DNA of 64,000 bases from UBA9300 sp032260385 (GCA_032260385.1 JAVVEL010000013.1:1-64000); one strand, 5' to 3'; positions 18,765 through 28,673 are shown, numbered from the stretch's first letter. Numbers and translations are program-made. Notes: generated by a model not told the origin, from the sequence alone.

Positions 18765-19344
18765 TATTCCCCTCCATGCAAATTTTAAGCTTTCTTTTTG
18801 CATTCTGCAAGTGAGATTTTACTTTTTTTTCTTCAATATTCATCACATCAGCAATCTCCCTGTAGCACTTATTATCAAAATAAAACAGCCTTATGCACTC
18901 CTTTTGTTCCGTCTTAAGCTTATCGATGCAATATTCCAGTAATTTCATATTCTTACCATCACCCACATCAAGAGGATGCAATGCGGGGTCATTTTCCATA
19001 AAAAGATATTCGTTTTCTTCAATATTCAGGCTTATGCCAGTAGCTTTTCCCGGCTTCCTTAATTGCATGAGGCAGTGGTTCTTTGCCAGGACATACACCC
19101 AGCTCCTGAAGTTATCCACCTTATGCCTGCCCAGCTCAGTAATGAGTTTCTCGAAAATATTCATCACGGCATCCTGTGACATTTCCCTGTTCTTAAAATA
19201 TTTCAGACACAGGCCATAGACCAGCTGCATGTACCTGGAATATAAGACACCCAGTATTTCCAGGTTGCCGGATAAACGGTAAGCCTGCAGTAAGTCTTCG
19301 TCGCTTTTGTTCTCTATGCTTTTTCTCCTGTGGCGTAATGCCAT
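18751..19344 (-). CDS. ECF-type RNA polymerase sigma-70 factor
   Basis: A 197-residue sigma factor with region 2 (YSRYMQLVYGLCLKYFKNREMSQDAVMNIFEKL), the region-2.4-like FRSWVYVLAKNHCLMQL and region 4 (CYREIADVMNIEEKKVKSHLQNAKRKLK). It lacks regions 1 and 3, as ECF factors do. It overlaps the TonB-tailed anti-sigma-like gene by 14 nt and is divergent from the von Willebrand protein gene, whose start is 133 bp away. That neighbour is a natural candidate target (inference). The start is ATG at 19344. Confidence 0.88.
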   Translation of the reverse strand: MALRHRRKSIENKSDEDLLQAYRLSGNLEILGVLYSRYMQLVYGLCLKYFKNREMSQDAVMNIFEKLITELGRHKVDNFRSWVYVLAKNHCLMQLRKPGKATGISLNIEENEYLFMENDPALHPLDVGDGKNMKLLEYCIDKLKTEQKECIRLFYFDNKCYREIADVMNIEEKKVKSHLQNAKRKLKICMEGNNEKE

Positions 19345-19477
19345 GAATATAAATATATTAGAAGCTGCCGATAAATATCTTAAGTCAATATTACAAAAAA
19401 ATAATCAAATTTTTTTATGGAATTCCTTTAAAGCCTGCATCATTTTTTCAGACATTAATCTCAAAAATATAAAAATC

Positions 19478-21349
19478 ATGAAAACAAAATTATCAATTAT
19501 CGTAATACTGATCATATCAGGAATATCATTTGGATCGGTTAGTAATCAAATAATTACGGGTAATGTAACTGATAAAAGCGGACAAGCTCTGAGTGGTGTG
19601 TCAGTTGGTACTGACCACACAAAGAAAGGTGTTATAACAGACATAAATGGTTACTACAAAATAAGTATAAGCGGGAAATCCAGGTTCCTGGTATTCTCTC
19701 TCAAAGGCTTTGAAACGCTAAAGGAGGAGATTGGGCAGAGATCAGTAATAAATGTAACTATGAGACATGCAAACTTAATCGAGGACAGGATAATTGTGGA
19801 ATATGAAACTACCCCGAAAAAATCAGATCATATTAGTCCCACCACAGCAGTCAGTAACAGGAAAGGTTACCCGGCTTACCAGGTGACAGGAGGTTTGGAT
19901 GCAATTGGTCTTCCTGGCCGCTACAATAACAATTTCAACACTGAAGGCTACAGCACCATACATGAAAACGGGTATAAGAGTGTCCTGAACAATCCTCTTT
20001 CCACATTTTCAATTGATGTTGACCGAGCTTCATATTCCAACATCCGCAGGTTCATTAACCAGGGACAAAAGCCACCTGCAGATGCCGTAAGGATAGAAGA
20101 AATGATAAACTACTTTTCTTATGATTACCCGGAACCGGGGAATGAACATCCTTTTTCCGTATACACCGAGATAGTCGAATGCCCCTGGCAGGAAGGTCAT
20201 TACCTTATGCATATTGGTTTGAAGGGAAAAGAGATAGCCAGGGAAAGCCTGCCCCCGTCAAACCTGGTATTTCTCCTGGATGTTTCAGGCTCAATGAACA
20301 GCCCCAACAAGCTACCCCTGTTGAAATCGGCTTTCCGCCTCCTTGTCAGTGAGCTCAGGGCTGAAGACAGGGTTTCCATAGTGGTATATGCCGGTGCGGC
20401 CGGAGTTGTTCTCGAACCTACACCCGGTAACAGGAAAGAAGAAATACTGCAGGCCATTGAGCGGCTGGAAGCAGGAGGATCAACAGCAGGAGGCCAGGGC
20501 CTGGAGCTGGCATATATGGTGGCTGCAAGTAATTTCATGGAAGAAGGCAATAACAGGATAATACTGGCCACAGATGGTGATTTCAATATCGGTCCCTCAA
20601 GTAATGCTGAGATGGAAAGACTTATTGAGAAAAAGCGTGATGAGGGAATTTATATTACGGTGCTTGGATTCGGAATGGGTAATTACAAGGATGATAAGAT
20701 GGAAATAATAGCCGATAAAGGTAATGGCAATTATGCTTATATTGATAATATCCAGGAAGCAAGAAAGGTGCTTGTGAGTGAATTTGGAGGCACCCTTTTT
20801 ATCATAGCAAAAGATGTAAAATTCCAGCTTGAATTCAACCCGGCGAAGATCAAATCTTACAGGCTTATAGGCTACGAAAACCGCCTGCTTAATGATGAAG
20901 ATTTCAATGATGACAGGAAGGATGCAGGAGAGATGGGAGCAGGCCATACAGTTACCGCCCTGTACGAGCTTGTACCTGCCGGGGCCGGTGAGCAAGGGCC
21001 ATCAATTGACCCGCTGAAGTACCAGTCGGAACGTGAAGTCAAAGGTAGCAGGGCAAGCGAAGAATTCATGACAATTAAGCTGAGATATAAGAAACCCGGA
21101 GGAGGGAAAAGCATCCTTATGGAGATTCCTTATATGCAAAATGTACCGGCATTCGAGAAAGCGTCTGATAATATGAGATTTTCAGCCGCCGTTGCTGCTT
21201 TCGGCATGGTTTTGCGTGACTCGGAATATAAGGGAACTGCGAATTTTGATTCCGTAACTGAAATGGCCCGTAATGCCAGGGGCTATGATGAAGAAGGGTA
21301 CCGGTCAGAGTTTATCAGGCTGGTAAAGACAGCTAAAGCACTTTATTAA
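19478..21349 (+). CDS. Exported von Willebrand factor type A protein (YfbK/DUF3520-like)
   Basis: The chosen start MKTKLSIIVILIISGISFG gives a signal peptide and a 623-residue protein; the frame upstream is not protein-like. A carboxypeptidase-regulatory-like beta domain follows (about 24-100, ITGNVTDKSGQALSGVSVG). Next comes the YfbK N-terminal region (NPLSTFSIDVDRASYSNIRRF) and a vWA domain with the MIDAS motif DVSGSM and a later TDGDFN. The C-terminal part is DUF3520 (SEEFMTIKLRYKKPGGG), which ends at residue 623. These proteins bind metal through the MIDAS site and probably mediate adhesion or complex assembly on the cell surface. The combination with the beta domain is typical of Bacteroidota. 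Confidence 0.85.
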   Translation: MKTKLSIIVILIISGISFGSVSNQIITGNVTDKSGQALSGVSVGTDHTKKGVITDINGYYKISISGKSRFLVFSLKGFETLKEEIGQRSVINVTMRHANLIEDRIIVEYETTPKKSDHISPTTAVSNRKGYPAYQVTGGLDAIGLPGRYNNNFNTEGYSTIHENGYKSVLNNPLSTFSIDVDRASYSNIRRFINQGQKPPADAVRIEEMINYFSYDYPEPGNEHPFSVYTEIVECPWQEGHYLMHIGLKGKEIARESLPPSNLVFLLDVSGSMNSPNKLPLLKSAFRLLVSELRAEDRVSIVVYAGAAGVVLEPTPGNRKEEILQAIERLEAGGSTAGGQGLELAYMVAASNFMEEGNNRIILATDGDFNIGPSSNAEMERLIEKKRDEGIYITVLGFGMGNYKDDKMEIIADKGNGNYAYIDNIQEARKVLVSEFGGTLFIIAKDVKFQLEFNPAKIKSYRLIGYENRLLNDEDFNDDRKDAGEMGAGHTVTALYELVPAGAGEQGPSIDPLKYQSEREVKGSRASEEFMTIKLRYKKPGGGKSILMEIPYMQNVPAFEKASDNMRFSAAVAAFGMVLRDSEYKGTANFDSVTEMARNARGYDEEGYRSEFIRLVKTAKALY

Positions 21350-21380
21350 ATATTAACCGGGCTAAGGGGCTCCTTTTCGT

Positions 21381-21467
21381 CTAATCCACATCATCGTACT
21401 TGCTGTAATTCGTGCATGCCGTAAATAGTATTACCACTGCAAGGATTATTATCTTCACGCTTCTCAT
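21381..21467 (-). CDS. Small predicted lipoprotein (28 residues)
   Basis: A short ORF begins 6 nt after the stop of the formate dehydrogenase gene. It starts MRSVKIIILAVVILFTACTN and continues for eight more residues (YSKYDDVD). It has two basic residues, a 12-residue hydrophobic core and a lipobox-like FTAC ending in Cys18, so the mature protein would be an 11-residue lipid-anchored peptide. A coding assignment rests on this signal layout and the tight spacing; the ribosome binding site is weak. It may be the entericidin-like or leftover lipoprotein type; no function can be given. Confidence 0.5.
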   Translation of the reverse strand: MRSVKIIILAVVILFTACTNYSKYDDVD

Positions 21468-21473
21468 AATGAT

Positions 21474-24200
21474 TTATTTAATTTTCTCAACTTTACAGGC
21501 TGACAGTTTAAAGGGAGCTATCCTGGAATAAGGATCGAGCTCTGCCCTGGTAAGATTATTGACCAGTGCCTCTGAGAAATGCCATGGCATAAACAGCTCT
21601 CCCACAGCTACCTCATCGCTCTCGCGCAGGACAGTTTCAAGTTCTCCCCTTGCATTTGAGACCCTGACTTTATCACCGGTTTTAAAGCCAAAATTATCAG
21701 CATCAATCATATTCATAAGAATATAGGCTTCGTTGGCATAGTCGTTCAGTGCCTTATTTCTTCTGGACATTGTTGCGGAGTGGTACTGGTAGAGGATTCG
21801 ACCCGAGTTAAGAATAAAAGGATATTCCTTGCTTGTTTTTTCAGTTTGCTCAATATGATCTACCGGGTTAAGGCTTGCCTTACCGTCAGGGGTATTGAAT
21901 TTTTCAAGGAAGAGTGTTGCCGTTCCGGGATGATTTTTATCGGGGCAGGGCCACTGAATTCCTTCATGTTCAATCCTGTCATAGGATATTCCTTTCATCA
22001 TGGGAGCTGCCAGAGCTATTTCATCAAATACTTCCGATGCATTTTTATAGTCCCCTATATTATAGCCCATGCGCCTGGCTATTTCAATAATTATGGCACA
22101 GTCTTCTCTCGCTTCGCCGGGCATTTCCACTGCTTTTCTTACCCTTACAACCCTTCTGTCACTGTTTACAAAAGTACCGTCTTTTTCGGCATAGGATGAG
22201 GCCGGAAGGATAACATCGGCATAGGGTGTTGTTTCAGTATGGAAGATATCCTGCACCACCAGGAAGTCAAGTCTCCGGAGCGCCTCGGCAGTATGATTGA
22301 GATCAGGATCTGTCACCATCGGGTTCTCACCCATGATATAAATCCCCCTGATATTTCCCTTATGTGCTTCGTGCATGATTTCCACTGTTGAAAGGCCTCG
22401 TTCCGAAGGGAGGCTGTTATAGTCCACATCCCATAACTTTTCCAGTCTCCTGCGGTTATCATCGTCTCCCACGGAAATATAACCAGGGTAAACAAGGGGT
22501 GAGCATCCCACATCCGTTGCCCCCTGGACGTTATTCTGACCCCTGGGAGGATCAATCCCGCATCTTTCCCTCCCTATCTGACCGGTAACCAACATCATAT
22601 TTATGAGTGAGAACACGTTATGGGTCCCCGTCACCTGCTGGCTCAGCCCCATGCCTGTGGCTATCATGGCAGTATCTGCCCTGGCATACATCCTGGCTGC
22701 CCCTATCATTAATTCAGCGGGAACAGTTGTTATATCCTCAACCACCTGCGGGGTATATTTCCCAACCAGTAATTTAAGCTCTTCGAAGGCGATCATGCCA
22801 CCGTCAACTCTTTCTTTAATGAAAGCTTCATCTATATCACCGTCATGAATAATTTGCCTGATCATACCATTCAGGAGGGCCACGTCGGTACCCAGCCTGG
22901 GCTGAAGCCATATGTCAGCAAACTTAACCAGCGGAGTCCATTTGGGATCACAGACAATAATCTTATTTCCCCTTCTTTTGCCGGCCTTAACATATGTTGC
23001 AGTAACGGGATGAGTTTCAATAATATTATTTCCTGTCACAAAGAGACAGTCTGTTGTTTCAAAATCCTCTATGCTGTTACTGCCCGCACCGTCACCAATC
23101 GATTTTAACATTGCCGTTACCGTAGAGGCATGGCACAGGCGCGTGCAATAATCTATATTATTATTACCGAATACTATTCTTATAAATTTCTGGAAGAGGT
23201 AATTATCCTCATTGGTGCACTTTGCTGAAGCATAGCCGGCGAGGGAAGCGGAACCGTATTTATCTTTTATTGACCCGAACTTTTCGGCAACCAGGTCCAG
23301 TGCTTCATCCCATTCTGCCTCCTCAAATTTGCCATTACGCTTTATTAAGGGCCTGGTAAGCCTTTCAGCATGGTTAACATAATCATAACCGAATCTTCCC
23401 TTAACACACAGGCGGCCGTCGTTGGGCAATACTCCTTCCACACCGTTGACTCTCAATATTTTATTGTCTTTCACAAGCAGTTCAATCTGACAGCCCACAC
23501 CGCAGTAGGGGCATGTTGTTATAACCCTCCGGTTTAGTTTGTCTATTTTTATGGCTTCCCTGTGAGGTTTTTCGACAATGGCCCCTGTAGGGCACAGCTG
23601 TATACATTCACCACAGCCGTCACATTCGGATTCAGACCAGTGATCAAAGCCGGCAACTATATGAGACTTGATTCCCCGGAGTGAAAATGACAGTACATTT
23701 TTACCCTGAACCTCATAGCATGCTTTAATACACCTGAAGCATTTTATGCATTTTGATGCATCATAGGCAAGGACCGGGGAAGTATCATCAATACCGTAAC
23801 CGAGCTCCCTGTAGATATTAGGATATTTACGGTCAGCCTGTTTTTCCAGTCCATACCTCACTGTCAACTCACGCAGTTCATCATGATAGCTGCCATCGGT
23901 CTCATCGTTATGTTCAGCCAGCAGGTAGTCAATTGTATGCTTTCTCAGTTCTTCCAGTTCCCGGTCAAAGGCGGTCACTTTCATTCCATCTTCGACCGCT
24001 ACCGTGCAGGCCATCACAAGCCCCCTCTGTCCTTCAATCTTCACAACGCAAAGGCGGCATGCCCCGGTAGGACTCAGTTTCCTGTGGTAACATAATCCGG
24101 GTATATCTATCCCCTTATCGCGGGCCACCTGCAGGAGGTTTGATCCCTTTTCAGCTTTGAGCGCTTTACCGTCGATATTTATGCTAATCGTTTCTTTCAT
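21474..24200 (-). CDS. fdhA: Formate dehydrogenase alpha subunit, Cys type (set B)
   Basis: A molybdopterin/iron-sulfur subunit of 908 residues from MKETISINIDG. An N-terminal [2Fe-2S] domain has Cys37, 48, 51 and 65. Two ferredoxin-type 4Fe-4S motifs follow at Cys151-161 and Cys193-203. The Mo-bis-MGD domain has CPYCGVGC plus Cys265 for its own cluster. RLCHASTV puts Cys356 where FdhF has selenocysteine, so this is a Cys-type formate dehydrogenase. The His-Cys3 cluster (N5-like) of its paralogue at 25992 is missing: the region after EHNDETDG has no cysteines. It follows a NuoE and a NuoF gene, which would pass electrons to NAD(H). An upstream start in the NuoF spacer is possible but not family-like. 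Confidence 0.85.
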   Translation of the reverse strand: MKETISINIDGKALKAEKGSNLLQVARDKGIDIPGLCYHRKLSPTGACRLCVVKIEGQRGLVMACTVAVEDGMKVTAFDRELEELRKHTIDYLLAEHNDETDGSYHDELRELTVRYGLEKQADRKYPNIYRELGYGIDDTSPVLAYDASKCIKCFRCIKACYEVQGKNVLSFSLRGIKSHIVAGFDHWSESECDGCGECIQLCPTGAIVEKPHREAIKIDKLNRRVITTCPYCGVGCQIELLVKDNKILRVNGVEGVLPNDGRLCVKGRFGYDYVNHAERLTRPLIKRNGKFEEAEWDEALDLVAEKFGSIKDKYGSASLAGYASAKCTNEDNYLFQKFIRIVFGNNNIDYCTRLCHASTVTAMLKSIGDGAGSNSIEDFETTDCLFVTGNNIIETHPVTATYVKAGKRRGNKIIVCDPKWTPLVKFADIWLQPRLGTDVALLNGMIRQIIHDGDIDEAFIKERVDGGMIAFEELKLLVGKYTPQVVEDITTVPAELMIGAARMYARADTAMIATGMGLSQQVTGTHNVFSLINMMLVTGQIGRERCGIDPPRGQNNVQGATDVGCSPLVYPGYISVGDDDNRRRLEKLWDVDYNSLPSERGLSTVEIMHEAHKGNIRGIYIMGENPMVTDPDLNHTAEALRRLDFLVVQDIFHTETTPYADVILPASSYAEKDGTFVNSDRRVVRVRKAVEMPGEAREDCAIIIEIARRMGYNIGDYKNASEVFDEIALAAPMMKGISYDRIEHEGIQWPCPDKNHPGTATLFLEKFNTPDGKASLNPVDHIEQTEKTSKEYPFILNSGRILYQYHSATMSRRNKALNDYANEAYILMNMIDADNFGFKTGDKVRVSNARGELETVLRESDEVAVGELFMPWHFSEALVNNLTRAELDPYSRIAPFKLSACKVEKIK

Positions 24201-24272
24201 ACATTTATAATTTTCTGCGCGTTGCTCATTAGATTGCCGGGCCAAATTCAGGTTCGTTTAATATTGACCTGA

Positions 24273-25520
24273 TTAATAAAGGAAGCTGTCAGCAAAATAT
24301 CTCTGCAGGCTTCTCAGTGGCAATATTGGTGACTGTCCCAGGGGACAGAGTGAAGTTTTAGCCATATAATCGGCCTCGGCCACCATCTCATCAAGCAGCC
24401 TTTTCTCTTTCTTTCCGGTTTTATTAAACTCTTTGATCATTCTTACGAGCTGTGACATACCCACACGACAGGGGACACATTTACCACATGACTCATGTTT
24501 AAAGAACTCCAGTATTGACTCTGTAATGGCAGGTATTGATTTATCGTCAGCCATAACCATTATGGCCCCGGATCCCAGCACGGCCCCTTTTTCTTTCAGG
24601 GTATCGTAGCCTATAGGTGTATCCAGTACGCTTTTATCAACAAAGGTCCCAGCCGCACCTCCAATCAGCACAGCTTTACATTTCTTTCCCTTTTTAATAC
24701 CACCGCCAAAATCAAAAATGATTTCACGGAGAGTCACACCCAGTTCAAGTTCGAAATATCCGGGATTCTCGACATCCCCGCTGAGGGTGAATATTTTAGT
24801 CCCCGGTGAGTCTTTGGTTCCAAATCCGGTATACCACTCAGCCCCGTATTCAATTACCGTGGGGATGGTGGCCAGTGTTTCAACATTATTTATCAGGGTG
24901 GGAAAGCCAAACAAACCCTTTTCTGCAGGGAAGGGTGGCTTAATGCGTGGATAACCCCTCTTCCCTTCAAGCGATTCCAGCAAGGTCAGCTCCTCCCCGC
25001 AAAGGTAGGAACCGGCACCTAATTTTATTTCAATATCGAGGGAGAAGGTAGTCCCAAAAATATTCTCACCGAGATAGTTTTTCATACGGGCATCACCGAT
25101 AGCCTTCTGCAGCGCTCTTATGGATTTGTGATATTCACCCCTTATGTAAATAAAGGCCTTTGATGCTCCAATGGCATAAGCTGCTATTATCATACCCTCT
25201 ATAAGCCTGTGAGGGTCATTCTCCATTATTATTCTGTCTTTGAAGGTCCCCGGCTCTCCTTCATCAGCATTGCAGATAAGGTATTTCCGTTCACACCTCC
25301 TGCAGGCTTCACTGGTAAATTTCTTTTTCAGTCCTGTTGAGAAACCGGCACCGCCTCTTCCTCTCAGGCTTGATTTAACCATCTCATTGATTATTTCGAC
25401 AGGCTCACAGGCAAGTGCTTTAATAGCTGCCTGGTAACCTCCTTCCGCAAGATATTCATCAATGGACAAAGGATTTATCCTGCCAACGTTTTTTAGGATT
25501 ATTCTTTTCTCTTCAGCCAC
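24273..25520 (-). CDS. nuoF: NuoF-like NADH-binding diaphorase subunit (set B)
   Basis: A 415-residue flavoprotein of the NuoF/HoxF family. It has the NADH/FMN site (SLRGRGGAGFSTGLK, NADEGEPGTFKDR, GAGSYLCGEELTLLESLEG), an SLBB domain and the 4Fe-4S motif ESCGKCVPCR with a fourth Cys in TSLCPLGQS. The chosen start is GTG at 25520, one base past the stop of the NuoE gene; a TTG further upstream would overlap nuoE by 50 nt. Unlike the set A paralogue it has no N-terminal thioredoxin-like domain and no GltD-like extension. It should move electrons between NAD(H) and the formate dehydrogenase subunit. Confidence 0.85.
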   Translation of the reverse strand: MAEEKRIILKNVGRINPLSIDEYLAEGGYQAAIKALACEPVEIINEMVKSSLRGRGGAGFSTGLKKKFTSEACRRCERKYLICNADEGEPGTFKDRIIMENDPHRLIEGMIIAAYAIGASKAFIYIRGEYHKSIRALQKAIGDARMKNYLGENIFGTTFSLDIEIKLGAGSYLCGEELTLLESLEGKRGYPRIKPPFPAEKGLFGFPTLINNVETLATIPTVIEYGAEWYTGFGTKDSPGTKIFTLSGDVENPGYFELELGVTLREIIFDFGGGIKKGKKCKAVLIGGAAGTFVDKSVLDTPIGYDTLKEKGAVLGSGAIMVMADDKSIPAITESILEFFKHESCGKCVPCRVGMSQLVRMIKEFNKTGKKEKRLLDEMVAEADYMAKTSLCPLGQSPILPLRSLQRYFADSFLY

Positions 25521-25521
25521 T

Positions 25522-25977
25522 TTATTTGTTTTTGTATTCTTGAATAATACCGGCAATCTTTTTTTGATCAAGCTTTCCGTAAACCTCTTTATTTATCATC
25601 ATGGCAGGTGCCACGGCACACTGACCAAGACATTCAGAAAGTTCAATCGTAAACTTCTTGTCCTTTGTTGTCTCACCTGCCTCTATTGCAAGTAGTTTTT
25701 TCAGTTCGTCAATAATATTGACCGATCCTTCCATCTTGCATACAGGCGAATTACACACCCTGATTATGTATTTACCCCTTGGTTTTAAACTGAACATGGT
25801 ATAATAAGTGGCAACGCCGTAAACATGACTCAGAGTTGTATTGAGATATTCAGCCACGGATTTGAGATCCCCCCTGTCAAGGTAGTTGTAAGGATTATTA
25901 TCCTGGAGGGCATGTAATAATCCCAGCATATTAATATGTTCGGGACTGAATTGTTTAAGGATTTCAGCTGTTTTCAT
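25522..25977 (-). CDS. nuoE: NuoE-like [2Fe-2S] subunit (set B)
   Basis: A 151-residue thioredoxin-like ferredoxin subunit with the C-x4-C pair in VCNSPVCKMEGS and the C-x3-C pair in ECLGQCAVAPAM. The first 70 residues form the helical region typical of NuoE (YLNTTLSHVYGVATYYTMF). It lies 14 nt after the 913-residue FdhA of set A and is followed at once by the NuoF gene. Together these form a NuoE/NuoF diaphorase for an FdhA subunit. Confidence 0.88.
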   Translation of the reverse strand: MKTAEILKQFSPEHINMLGLLHALQDNNPYNYLDRGDLKSVAEYLNTTLSHVYGVATYYTMFSLKPRGKYIIRVCNSPVCKMEGSVNIIDELKKLLAIEAGETTKDKKFTIELSECLGQCAVAPAMMINKEVYGKLDQKKIAGIIQEYKNK

Positions 25978-25991
25978 TACAGATAATCAGG

Positions 25992-28673
25992 TTAGACATC
26001 AGTTTTTTCGACTTTTACCGCACACACCTTTGTCTCGGGAATTTTGGATACCGGGTCAACAGCACAGATAGTAAGTTCATTGGTTGGTGTGTCCGGGAAA
26101 TGGAATGTTAAGGAAGCTACACCTGCCGGGCATATGCGTGTAATATTAACCTTAACCTGAATTCTCCCCCTCCTGGAGTTGACAACAACCATCTCGCCTT
26201 CTTCAACACCCATCTTCCTTGCATCTTCCGGGTTAATGCGCAGTGCCTCAGTGCCCTCTATATCTTTCAGTCCATTGACCCTTCCGGTCATGGTGCTGGT
26301 ATGATAATGATAGAGGCTGCGGTCTGTTGTCAGCAGGAGGGGATAGTCATTATCAGGCAGTTCAACCGAAGCTTTATAAAGAAGGGGAAAGAGCCTCCCT
26401 TTGCCCGAGCTTCTCGCAAATTTTTCCCCGTGCAGGAATTTTGTTCCGGGGTGCTCCTTATCAGGGCATGGCCATTGCAGTCCTTCCTTTTCTATCCTGT
26501 CGTAGCTTATCCCGGCATAGCCAGGGGTAAGCGAATTAATCTCATCAACAATATCATACACACTCTCAAAATCAAATCCCCGGGCTCCCATCCGCTTTGC
26601 AATCTCGCAGGTTATCAGCCAGTCATCCTTTGCCTGGCCCGGGGGATTAACAGCTTTGCGAACCCTCTGAACCCTTCGTTCGGTATTGGTGAAAGTGCCA
26701 TCTTTTTCAGCAAAGGAGCATGCAGGCAGGACAATATCAGCATAGCGGGCAGTCTCTGTCAGGAAGATATCCTGTACAACAAAGAAATCGAGTTTCTCAA
26801 GTGCCTTTTTCACATGATTGGCATCAGCCTCACTGAGTACCGGGTTTTCTCCCACCTGGTACAGGGTTTTAATATTTCCCTTTTCTATTTCAGTAAAATA
26901 TTCAGTATGGGTAAGGCCTTCCTTCCTGTCAAGTTCGGCTGTCCATGCTTTTTCGAATTTTTCTATTTTTCCCGGGTCAGTAACAGACTGATAACCCGGG
27001 AATACATTCGGCAGGCCGCCCATATCACAGGCACCCTGTACATTATTCTGCCCCCTCAGGGGATTGACGCCTGATGATTCCTTCCCCACATTCCCTGTTA
27101 GCAAGGCTAAATTACTAACTGCCAGAACATTGTCAGTGCCATGACTGTGCTGGGTAATTCCCATGGCATATACCAGGGAAGATGGGGTGTTGGTAGCATA
27201 CAGTCGTGCTGCTTCCCTTATTTTTTCAGTGTCCACACCGGTGATATGAGATACACTGTCAAGATCATAGTCTATAAGTGAATCAAGGAATTCACCATAG
27301 CCCTCACACCTGGTGTCGAGGAACTTTTTATCTTCAAGACCTTCATCCACAATAACTTTCATCATGCCCATCAAGAGCACTACATCAGTTCCCGGGTAAT
27401 GTTGTATAAATATGTCTGCAAAGCGGCACAGGTCAATTTCCTTGGGGTTGGCGACTATTATTTTTGCGCCTTTTCTTTTTGCTTCCTTTACATGTAAACC
27501 TATAATGGGGTGGGCAGCCGTTGTGTTTGAGCCGATTGAAAAAATGGTTTTTGCCATGGTAAACTCTTCAATAGAGTTGGTCATGGCGCCCGATCCGAAG
27601 CTCTGTACCAGTCCTGCCACAGTAGGAGCATGGCATAGCCTGGCACAGTGATCGATATTGTTTGTACCCATCACAGCACGGGTAAACTTCTGTATTACAT
27701 AATTATCCTCATTTGTTACTTTGGCAGAGGTAAGAGCCGCAAACTTGCTTTTTTTGCTTTTTGAAAATTTATCGGCGATAATATCCAGTGCCTCATCCCA
27801 TGATATCTCTTCAAAACTGCCGTTTCTTTTTATGAGGGGACTTTTAAGCCTGTCAGGATGATTTACGAAAGAATAGCCAAACCTGCCTTTGACGCAGAGT
27901 CTGCCCTTATTTACGATGGAGTCCCTGTCGCCACGGACATTTACGATTTTGTTGTTACGAACTCCAAGGTACAAATTGCATCCCACACCGCAGTAGGCGC
28001 AAACCGTTTTCACCTCACGTGCAGGCAGCACTGCTTCCCTGACATACAGGGCACCTACCGGACACCTTACCACACACTCACCACATGATTCGCATACTGA
28101 TTCCTTTATCGGTTTATCGCCAAAGGTGCTTACAATGGTTTCAAATCCCCTGAAACCATAATCAAGGGCATTGACACCGGCAACTTCATCACAGGTCCTT
28201 ATGCATATTCCGCAGCTTATACATTTGTTATGATCGAGGCTGAAAAAGGGATTGGAATCGTCAATTTTCAGAAGGGGCCTTGTCCTCCTTAGCCTCTTCA
28301 GTCTTTCCTCATTTACACCTATATAAGCCGTTACTTCCTGAAGCTGGCAGTTATTATTGCTGGGACAGCCGGTACAATCCTGGGTATGATTGGCATGTAC
28401 GAGTTCGAGTGTTACCCTTCTTATTTCAGCTATCTCCTGGCTGTCAGTCCTTATTCTCATTCCATCTTCAACCCCGGTCATGCATGAGATATGCTGGCCT
28501 TTTCTTCCTTCAATCTCAACAATACAAAGTCTGCAGTTACCTGAGGGACTCACATCGGGATGGTAACACAGTGTAGGTATATATATGCCATTTTCTTTTG
28601 CAAGCTCAAGTATTGTAACCTCTTCTGATGTTTCAATTCTGATATCATCAATATAACAGCTTATTTTTTTCAT
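25992..28673 (-). CDS. fdhA: Formate dehydrogenase alpha subunit, Cys type (set A)
   Basis: An 893-residue paralogue of the set B enzyme. Its order is a [2Fe-2S] domain (Cys36, 47, 50, 64), a His-Cys3 4Fe-4S motif (His96, Cys100, 103, 109, as in NuoG N5), two ferredoxin 4Fe-4S motifs (Cys151-161 and Cys194-204) and the molybdopterin domain (Cys225, 228, 232, 260). RLCHAPTV places Cys347 at the Mo ligand site. The start ATG at 28673 overlaps the stop of the NuoF-GltD gene as ATGA, so the two are translationally coupled. The protein resembles the catalytic subunit of cytoplasmic NAD(P)-linked formate dehydrogenases. Formate is inferred from the neighbours and the active site; other oxidoreductases of the family are possible. 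Confidence 0.87.
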   Translation of the reverse strand: MKKISCYIDDIRIETSEEVTILELAKENGIYIPTLCYHPDVSPSGNCRLCIVEIEGRKGQHISCMTGVEDGMRIRTDSQEIAEIRRVTLELVHANHTQDCTGCPSNNNCQLQEVTAYIGVNEERLKRLRRTRPLLKIDDSNPFFSLDHNKCISCGICIRTCDEVAGVNALDYGFRGFETIVSTFGDKPIKESVCESCGECVVRCPVGALYVREAVLPAREVKTVCAYCGVGCNLYLGVRNNKIVNVRGDRDSIVNKGRLCVKGRFGYSFVNHPDRLKSPLIKRNGSFEEISWDEALDIIADKFSKSKKSKFAALTSAKVTNEDNYVIQKFTRAVMGTNNIDHCARLCHAPTVAGLVQSFGSGAMTNSIEEFTMAKTIFSIGSNTTAAHPIIGLHVKEAKRKGAKIIVANPKEIDLCRFADIFIQHYPGTDVVLLMGMMKVIVDEGLEDKKFLDTRCEGYGEFLDSLIDYDLDSVSHITGVDTEKIREAARLYATNTPSSLVYAMGITQHSHGTDNVLAVSNLALLTGNVGKESSGVNPLRGQNNVQGACDMGGLPNVFPGYQSVTDPGKIEKFEKAWTAELDRKEGLTHTEYFTEIEKGNIKTLYQVGENPVLSEADANHVKKALEKLDFFVVQDIFLTETARYADIVLPACSFAEKDGTFTNTERRVQRVRKAVNPPGQAKDDWLITCEIAKRMGARGFDFESVYDIVDEINSLTPGYAGISYDRIEKEGLQWPCPDKEHPGTKFLHGEKFARSSGKGRLFPLLYKASVELPDNDYPLLLTTDRSLYHYHTSTMTGRVNGLKDIEGTEALRINPEDARKMGVEEGEMVVVNSRRGRIQVKVNITRICPAGVASLTFHFPDTPTNELTICAVDPVSKIPETKVCAVKVEKTDV

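Noticed and set aside
26301..27074. Long plus-strand frame within fdhA
   Set aside because: It is a shadow of the set A formate dehydrogenase on the opposite strand, with no domain of its own.
21474..28673. Selenocysteine formate dehydrogenases
   Set aside because: Both catalytic sites read RLCHA with a Cys codon; no in-frame TGA is present there.
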